Positions 56,758-64,000 of a stretch of 64,000 nt of DNA are shown here, piece by piece. Position 1 is the first letter of the stretch. The number at the start of each line of letters is the position of its first letter. The position numbers and the translations under genes were made by a program. A model generated the notes under the pieces. The model worked only from the letters and a program-made list of their open reading frames with translations, ran no database searches and was not told the origin of the DNA. Origin of the DNA: Candolleomyces eurysporus (Eukaryota > Basidiomycota > Agaricomycetes > Agaricales > Psathyrellaceae); NCBI GenBank assembly GCA_027579435.1, contig JANBPK010000770.1:124001-188000 (forward strand). The letters are read 5' to 3'.

Positions 56758-59700
56758 ATGACAGAAACTGCTGCCAAGGCAGCTGAACAACGAGGAGCAG
56801 AGGCTGCTGCGTCCTCTGACGCGTCTGCTGCGTCCTCCGACGCGTCTGCTGCGTCCTCCGACGCGTCTGCTACACTCTCTGACGCGTCTGCGAGCGTCTA
56901 CCCTGACGAGTCAGCGCGTATGCAGCCTGGACCCCCGCTAAGGCCTCTCGCCCCTCCCAACACTGCTGCAGGGGGTATGGCCGGTGCCCCCCCTGCTCGC
57001 GCCGGCTTCCACGGTGCTGGCGGCGTCGACCCTCCTGGCGCGTTTGAACACGGATATTTCAACATGTCAGTGCACGCACAGCCTTCCATACAGGCACACC
57101 ACCCCAGGCTGCTTATGCACCCTTCCAACGGCGCAAGGTCAGAAGGTGTTCCTTCTGCTGGTACTGGCTTCCGCAGTGCTGGTGGCGTTGGTGCTCAGGG
57201 AGCCCTTACCAGGCCTCGCTTAGGCCCAGGCCCCTCACTTGGATATCGCCTACCTCGCGGGCCTTCTGGGGCCAATCCAATTGACGGACGCCATGCCTAC
57301 CTTCCTCCCCAGCGTCAACGCGCAGGAAATGGGCAGGGTGAGGCAGAGAGGTTTGCAGCTGCCAACCAACACCTTCGCCCTCACAACACGCCGACTGAAC
57401 AACGCCGCCTTGCCCAAATGCACCCCTACCTCAGCCCTCACTCTTTTGACCCTGATTTCCATGAGGGAGCTCAACACTGCGCCCGCCTCTATGAGGGTGC
57501 TTCTGCAAGCTATACCCTACCACCTGCTTGTCAGTCGCCTAGTCCCTTTGGCGCAGACTCATCCCCTTCTACTTCAAGCTCCGAGTTGCACCTCAACGCC
57601 GATGCTCAGAGAGCTGCTGAGTACGACCCTAACTCACTTGAAGCATTGCGCATGGAGCTTCCTGAGCATGCGTTGGTTGAACTCACTGCCAACAGTGCTA
57701 CGGAGGCAGACATAGAGCGCGAAGCTCATCTAGAGGTTTCCTTCTGTGCTCAGCCGCCCTTGGCACCACTCCAGAACACTTCCCGCCGGCTTGCTATGCC
57801 TACATGCACCTCGTCAAGCATGCAACCTGCTCCGAACGCGCACTCTATCACCCCTGGAATGGAAGACCATTCATCACCTGCACCTTCCCCCACGCCTTCT
57901 GCTGCCTCTGCCCACCTGCCTAGTCCAAGTCCTCCTCCATCTGCCCAGCCTTCAGCGTCGCTCAAACCCACCGGTCGCAAGTGGGCTGACGTACCCCAGA
58001 GGATCACCAAGAAGGAGCTCGAAAGCTACCCCTGGGACCCGCCGTTTGACTTTAACACTCCCCAGGGCTTGTCAACGCCTTCTCGCAAGCAACAAATTGA
58101 GCAAGAGCTATTCGGAACTCCCACTCCAAAGGCGCAACGGGGCAAGAGTTCTACTCCCCATCGTGCTCAATCCCTTGACCCCAGCACTGCTACGCCCAGG
58201 CCTGAGATCAGGGCCAGGCGTGCTACTTCAGAGCAGCCCGATGTGGACGCTGAAACAGACGACGGGAACAAAGACCTTCCTTCATCCCCAACTCCAGACC
58301 CGTTCAAGAAGATGGGAGGCAAATTTCGCCGACTTGCTGTTATTTTGAGTGAGAACGAGGACAGCGACAGCGACAGTGGCAAGGGAGGTGCGGGAGTGGC
58401 AGGCAGTGGCAGTGAGGGTGACGAGGTCGACCAAGGTGAAGAGAGTGAGGAGAGTGGGGAGGGTGGGGAGAGTGGGGAGAGTGAGGTGGACGAAGAGGGC
58501 AGTGTCACCAGCAGCACAGAATCCGCCGAAAAGGCAGGCAGACCGACAAAAGAAGAGAACAGAATTGCCGACAAAGCTGCCAACAGCGTCGAGAAGATCA
58601 TTGACAAAACCAGCAAGCGTCTGAATCGATCCCGTCGCTTTGTCGTCAATCGGATCAACAAACACCTTTCTCCTGCTGAAAGGATCACAGTAAAGCCTTC
58701 TGATTGGAGTTATTATGTTGGCTACTACTCTCGACACGCAGAGGAAGAACGTGAGCGACTAGGAGACTCAAAGGCCTATGGTGCGTTCTATCCTTTTGTG
58801 TCTGGTTTTTTTTNGTTCTGACCCTCCTACAGCAACGAAAGAAAGCTTTGAGTCTTTTAAGGAGGCTTACCCCGACGACTGGCTGGAGCTTATCGAGACC
58901 GACCATGCGCTCTCGCGATCAAAGGTTCACAAAAACATCGGGGAGCGTCAAACTTCCTTCAACAAGTTCTGTCAGAGCGTCACTGACCTGGTGAGTCTAC
59001 CGTCTTCAGCTTAGCCTCTTCCAAATGGCTAAGAGTGCTTTGATTAGATTTCGTCTGCTGAGTCAATGGGGTTTGAGGCCGTATTTGTTGCTTGTGGCTC
59101 CGTCGTCAACGAAGATGGCAACCTTGGCGCCTACCACCAAACGAAACGTCTGCAAGGGTTTGTTGAGAAGCGCTTGAAGAAGGGCATGACCCCTGACTCG
59201 TTCCTGGGTCAAGCAAAGTCACACGTCATGTATGGAGCCGATCACCTAGTCCCAACCAATTTTGGACAACCAAAATAGGCAGCACAGTTTTGACCCAATA
59301 CCTTATTCCTCTTGTATAATTAGAGCATTTGGGTAAAGGAACAAGGGTACAAGAGCGATCCCTGAAATTCTCAAATATGAGAGAGATATAATATTTTGGC
59401 CAGACCGATTTGGCGCGCTTATGTAATATTGATAAGATAAGATATCTAGGCATCGAATTGACGAGCTATGGTCTCCGGAACACGTCGATGGGAAGTGTAC
59501 TTGCGAGAACTGAATTTTTTCACCTGAAATTGGGCAGATTTAGCATCTAACCCTGACCTGTAGGCCTCCATCCATCTGATCATCCGGTGTTCCCATTTTC
59601 GGATTGTCGAGAGCTGGACAGAACGTAGAGCTGGAAGCATGTTGCTCTTCAAACCATCAAACGTGTAATCGCAGTTTTCCCGAAGATACCGTTTGACAGC

Positions 59701-62700
59701 TCCCCAGAAAAACTCAATAAAATTGAGTTCACAGTGAAACTTTGGCAGAAAGATGCAGAGATGACCCAACTCCTCGATGGTCTCCTGAACAAGTGATTTT
59801 TGAGCTTGAAAGTCGGGTTGAAGTTCAAGAATCCGTTTGGCGCAGCACGCTGTGGCTTCGATATTGCATTTCTCCTTGCAGTGCATAAGGAGACCGGGCT
59901 TCCATAATCCACGCTCAATAAGAACATGTTTCATACCCTTTGCTTCATTTGGAAATTGAGGGTGATCAGCCGGAAAGACCATCTCCTGCTCGATGCGCTG
60001 GCCATCTCGGAGGAACCAGCCATTACGGAGCTTTGCTTGTTTTCCTCCAGGGTTGAGATTCATCCTAGACACAAGCAATGCATCTTGAGAATATGCTGAG
60101 TGCCCTTGAGAATTATCAACCATAATCAAGGCCTGATACCCTGGTCCATGCGCACGCTCAAAAGCAGGAATGATTTTTTCACGAAGCTTAAGAATGAAAC
60201 ATCAATATTAACAGAGCCTTTCTGAATTCGTTACAAAGATTCCTCTACCTGCTTGACAAAAAGCTCCCCAGTCCAGTATCCATCATAATTCTTCCCGTAC
60301 TCGAGTGTTTGGCTGGCATCCTCAAGCCACCCAACAGTTGAGCAAATTACATCGCTTTGATGAAGTCCACGGCCCTGACCCTTCTTTCGCAAAGGCTGTT
60401 CCCCCTCAAGAACCCATCCCTTCCGCCTCCCATCATGCGCCTGCGCTGTCATTTCATCATGTGCAACAAGAACCAATTTCCTCTGACCATCCCGTTCCTT
60501 CTCCAGCTCGTTCTCCACATCTCCCACTTCATACTCCACCAACCGGGCCCGATGAGCTGCCATGAAAGGTAGGAAGACCTTCTGTCGATATTCCACCACA
60601 TCCGGTCTCTCATGCCCATCATAATAGAGACCCTTCTTGTACTCGGTATACACAAACCCTTCCTTGCGAAGCCATCGACGCGCAGTAGCCAATGAAATGC
60701 CTTTTCCAGGCTTGAGCCCAATGCGCGGAAATAACTCGAGTTCCATGTACCGCTTCAGTCCAGCAGGCATCTCGCGTTCGGTGATGTTTCGTAAGTACTT
60801 CTCAGCTTCCATGGGCACCATTTTGTTCTGACTGAATGCGACAAGGTCCGCTGGGTTGACAGCCCACTTGTTTGAACGAACGTACGATCGCAATTCAGCC
60901 CGCACAACCGGATCGTTGAGGAGTGTGAACGACTTGACGTGTCTCCCACGTGCTGACGTTGGCAGCTCCCTCTTCCCAACCCACACCTTGACCCACTGCC
61001 GCAACACCCGACCTCCATATTCAGTTCCAAATCCCTGCCCTTCAGCCGCCCGACGAGATGCATCCATCAACTTCCTCCCATTCTTCACCATCATGACCAA
61101 GCAGCTTTGAATTGCACGAGCGCGGTGAGCTTGCAACCCGCTCACCCCACCCTCAAGAACCTTCTTCTTCGACCTCAACACCTTTTCCAAGTCCTTCAGC
61201 GCGGCAGCAAGTTTGGCCAGCTTCTCCTTCTTTGCTCGCTCCCGTGCAGCACGAACAGGAATTTCGAGACGACGGCGCTTCAGAGGGGGAGGGGCCTGGA
61301 CTGGGAAGATGTCGATATCGGCAAAAGAGGGAATGTCTGCTGGCATCGAGGGCGCGTTTGCTGGCATCGAGGGCNCGTTTGCTGGCATCGAGGGCGCGTT
61401 TGCTGGCATCGAGGGCTCGTTTGCTGGCATCGAGGGCATGTTTGTGGGCATCGAAGGTGTGTCATCCATCTCTGACTCCGATTCCAAACCTGATTCTTCA
61501 CCAGAAAGAGCGTACCCCTGCACAGTTGCATCGTCTATTTCGATATCTGACGCGTATCCCATAAATATCTCGTCGGTGACGATGCCTGCCGCTGCTGGCA
61601 TTTCTCGGTAGTGGCCAACAATGGAACTCGAGTCCGAAAGGGAGATGAGACTGGGCATGCTCCCAGGAAGTTGGTGAGGGTCATTGAGAACCATCGTTGA
61701 TGACCCTTCAGCAAGATCTGCCTCAGATCTTGCTGCAACACGCACTCCATGAGTAACAAAGTTGCGCATGAAGGATGCAGATTTACTGCATGAAGCCAGT
61801 GAGTACACAAATGGATACTCCATGCAAAATTGAGGACTCACGACTTGCGCAGCTCTTGATCCTCTTTCTCCTTGTCACGAAGATTCTTATCATGTCATTG
61901 CTTGGTGCGCTTGGACGATCCTGTGTTAACGCCACTTCGCTGACGGTCCTCGGCCTTCTTCCACAGCTTAGTGGTGAACTCTTTTGCAGTCTTCATCAGC
62001 CTCTCAAAGACACCCATCTTCTTCAGCTCAACAATCTGGACCTCGAGCTCCCGGTTGGCTGCTCGGTGCAAATCATCCCCTTCCATCTCCGACACCTGGT
62101 CGTCTTCATCGCTGCACTCTGCGAGGTCCGAGTCCGTGTAGCAAAACTCGCTATCCGAAGAGAGCTCGTGGTTCACGGTCCCATCCCAATTGCAAGTTTC
62201 TGTCGGCTCATCGTTCGATTTCTCGGTGGTCTGGGTTTGGAGAGGGGTCACGACATTGTTGTCTCTTTCGAGTCGAGCACGTCGAGCGTGGGCGGCAGCG
62301 TTGATTTTGGACTGTTTCTTGCGAGGCATGGAGAAGCGATGTAACTTTGAGCAGAGATAGAGATTGTGCTACGTATCTACCCCAAAAATTGCAAAAAAAA
62401 AATCATATGTATCCACGTCGGTCCCAAGGACCGCTGGCGGGCCTATCGGCCCGCCCCTCAGAACCGTTGTCCCCCCAGGATGGCGCCTGTCCAAAGTTGG
62501 TTGGGACTAGGTGATCGGCTCCATAGGTAGATTTCTCTATTCTGCTCAGGACGTTTTTATTGACCATCTTCTAGTGATGCATGTTCGAAGGAGTATGTAG
62601 AAGATGCTGTTGAACCTGAAGAAGTGGACGACGGGGATGCCCTCCCCTCTGAAGACGGGGACTCGCCTGCTTTAAATTCCGACCAGATTTTCCAGCTTGC

Positions 62701-64000
62701 CATTGCAACAAAGAACTTAAAAATCATCCAGCTTGCTCGCTCTCTCCGCTCAAAGCTTATGTCTGAAATTGAAAGCTTGACCCTTGATAGGTGTCGGCCC
62801 ATCATTAAATCATACCTCTTCCTTTATTTTGGTGCGTGGCCAGTCTTTTTATGCTGCCGACCTTTAACTCACAGTGCGTAGGTCTCCTTGGCAAAAACTT
62901 CGGCCGCAGTAGCATCCCATGGGGCAGACACCTTCGTGCCTACTTTGCCAACCTAGCTGTTAGAGTCCTCAACTGGCCAACAGGCGTTGTGATGCTCGGA
63001 GAGGGAGAATACTCTGATGGAATCAAGGGCCTTGGTTCTGTTAAAGTCACTGCCTTAACCAAGGCCTTGCACGAAGGAAAAGTACGGTTTGTTCTGGCTG
63101 ACAAGCAAGGTACGTTCAAAGCTCTTGAACGATGCTCAGGCTCTGATTTATTTTTATTAAAAGCCCTGAAGTCGGGGAAAATTCCTGTCGTCGAGGAGGC
63201 CGCTCCTCCTGCTGACTCATCCCAGAAGAGCGGTCGTCGCCTGTTTTTGGATGGCAGCATTGACTACAGCGGCCTCCGTCGGTTGACGGCTGCCTCAGCA
63301 AAGCAGCCCACACCCGGACCGTCGTCCTCAAAGCAGGCTACGTCCAAGGCACTGCCGTCAAAGCAGTTCGCATCCGAGGCATCATTGTTGAAGCAAACGC
63401 CATCTGAAGCACCGCCAAAAAAGAAAACGTCCACGAAAACTGCAAAAGAGAAGATGCCTTCACAGGATCCTGCCCCAGCAGCCCGCAGCCGCAGCACCGT
63501 GTCCAAGAACAAGGGAAAGCAGCGCAAGCCTGCCACTGACTCCAGCGACGACGACATGCCTCTTGCACCACGCCCTCGCAAGAAGTTAAGCAAACTCGAA
63601 TCCATTCGCCTTTCCAAGAGACCACCCGTTCTGTTTGTTGACGACAGCGACGATGAGCAGTTTGTGCCGGACTCTGGGGATGAGACCGCCTCCCCCAAGC
63701 GTCAACGTCGTCGATCAAACCCTCCTACAGGTGAAGAGGACCTTCATGACTGGAGCTCGGATGAAAACAGAGCACCGGTAGCAGAGAGTGGCCCTCCAAG
63801 CACCACAGCGCCTGCTTTGTCGCCAACCGATGGCAACCCGTTGACGTCCGCCGAGAGCAAGAAGAAGGAACTAAGTCAGAAGCCGCTGGCAGCCACTTCG
63901 ACAAACAAGGGACAAGCTTCCAAACCCATTGCTAATGAATCCAACACTCCCAACGCCTCTACCTCTTCAACCTATGCCCCCAACGTTCCCTTTGCGGGTC
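56758..64000 (+). CDS. large unrecognised protein, partial at the right edge, interrupted in an intron by a Tc1/mariner element
   Basis: Exons 56758-58780, 58833-58990, 59048-59229, 62575-62831, 62882-63109 and 63164 onward past the edge. The first 600 residues are low complexity (Ser/Ala repeats, Pro-rich, then acidic Glu/Ser/Gly). A conserved-looking helical region follows: NRSRRFVVNRINKHL, WSYYVGYYSRHAEEER, ESFKEAYPDDWLELIETDH, GFEAVFVACGSVVNEDGNLG, RPIIKSYLFLYFGLLGKNFG and VLNWPTGVVMLGEGEYSDGI. A basic, Ser-rich tail with acidic patches (DSDDEQFVPDSGDE) continues to the edge. I do not recognise a family or catalytic motif. The 3.35-kb third intron contains a complete 3.3-kb transposon; without it the intron is 52 bases and joins exons in phase. 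It lies downstream of the TET/JBP gene on the same strand. Confidence 0.78.
56815..56898 (+). repeat. four tandem 21-base units encoding SDASAAS-type repeats
   Basis: Four units built on GACGCGTCTGC sit near the N-terminus of the large gene. Length is a multiple of three, so the frame is kept. Confidence 0.8.
59233..59268 (+). repeat. left terminal inverted repeat of the Tc1/mariner element
   Basis: Starts TGGAGCCGATC and ends TTTTGGACA; matches the right TIR with one difference (T against C at position 28). Confidence 0.9.
59446..62329 (-). CDS. Tc1/mariner-type DDE transposase
   Basis: Exons on the minus strand: 62329 down to about 61842 (possibly with a 45-base intron near 61890-61937), 61785-60249 and 60186-59446. 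The N-terminus is basic (MPRKKQSKINAAAHARRARL), then acidic, then a heptapeptide repeat. A helix-turn-helix-like region (ISLATARRWLRKEGFVYTEY) precedes the catalytic core: VLVAHDEMTAQAHD (first Asp), ALIMVDNSQGHSAY (second Asp) and CELNFIEFFWGAVKRYLREN (Glu), the DDE_3 superfamily pattern. It cuts and pastes the surrounding element at TA sites. A TGA at 61897-61895 is in frame with exon 1 and the following coding sequence; it is either a nonsense change or removed by a short intron with GTTAAC donor and ATAAG acceptor, which keeps phase. Antisense to the host gene. Confidence 0.88.
61333..61459 (-). repeat. 21-base tandem repeat encoding PSMPANx heptapeptides
   Basis: Six to seven units on GCTGGCATCGAGGGC(G) in the plus sense, encoding PSMPAN plus a variable residue in the transposase. 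An N at 61375 lies inside one unit. Confidence 0.85.
62488..62523 (-). repeat. right terminal inverted repeat of the Tc1/mariner element
   Basis: Reverse complement of the left TIR with one mismatch; followed by the TA duplication. Confidence 0.9.

Larger units (their letters stand above)
59233..62523 (-). mobile_element. Tc1/mariner-type DNA transposon, 3.29 kb, with TIRs and TA target duplication
   Basis: Ends are inverted repeats of 36 bases with one mismatch, starting TGGAGCCGATCACCTAGTCC on both sides (59233-59268 and 62488-62523). A TA dinucleotide flanks each end (59231-59232 and 62524-62525), the target duplication expected of Tc1/mariner elements. The single gene inside, a DDE transposase, is on the minus strand. 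Near-identical TIRs suggest a fairly recent insertion. It lies antisense inside the third intron of the large gene. Confidence 0.93.

Noticed and set aside
45440..64000. CRISPR arrays, bacterial operons or phage genes
   Set aside because: Repeats here are coding microsatellites or element copies; all genes have spliceosomal introns, so the sequence is nuclear and eukaryotic.

Overview
This window looks like a chromosomal piece from a basidiomycete fungus, most likely an Agaricomycete. The genes are intron-dense (introns of about 45-70 bases, 3 to 15 exons). They include a CBM1 cellulose-binding protein, a CE16 esterase, a LysM protein, F-box and Zn2Cys6 families, a KDZ transposase with a Ulp1-like protease domain, and a TET/JBP dioxygenase; the last two families are characteristically expanded in mushroom-forming fungi. 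I cannot name the species. Gene models were built by eye from splice consensus, reading-frame continuity and paralogue comparison. Many single N bases, often next to homopolymers, break frames locally.

Layout. 0-14 kb: a large low-complexity protein ending in a C-x2-C...H-x4-H zinc motif (minus), a secreted two-LysM protein (minus), an alpha/beta hydrolase (plus), two tandem paralogues of a small helical protein (minus), and a shorter paralogue of the zinc-motif protein (minus). 14.8-31.4 kb: F-box paralogue 1 (with an in-frame stop), the ribosome-biogenesis gene URB1/NPA1, a ten-exon SDR, an unrelated F-box gene, and F-box paralogue 2. 31.8-38.7 kb: two head-to-tail Zn2Cys6 transcription factors with near-identical exon structure; the second lost its C-terminal part and overlaps, tail to tail, a secreted CBM1 protein. 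40-44 kb: a secreted CE16 esterase and mitochondrial TIM50, both minus.

45-64 kb is a mobile-element neighbourhood: a KDZ transposase with a Ulp1-like C-terminus, an unrecognised 331-residue gene with a Cys/His-rich tail, repeats, a complete-looking TET/JBP dioxygenase (predicted 5-methylcytosine oxidase), and a large unrecognised gene running off the right edge. A 3.3-kb Tc1/mariner-type transposon sits inside that last gene. It landed on the TA of an intron's 5' splice site, and its own end restores a usable donor.

How it fits together. The 0-44 kb part is host sequence with housekeeping genes (URB1, TIM50), plant-cell-wall and chitin-facing secreted proteins, regulators, and four pairs of local paralogues. 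The 45-64 kb part pairs a DNA transposase with a DNA-modifying enzyme. CpG content there is very uneven: the KDZ gene is CpG-poor and the TET/JBP stretch CpG-rich. A duplicated repeat shows many CG-to-TG/CA changes in one copy, which would fit cytosine methylation and its removal acting on these elements, though that is inference.
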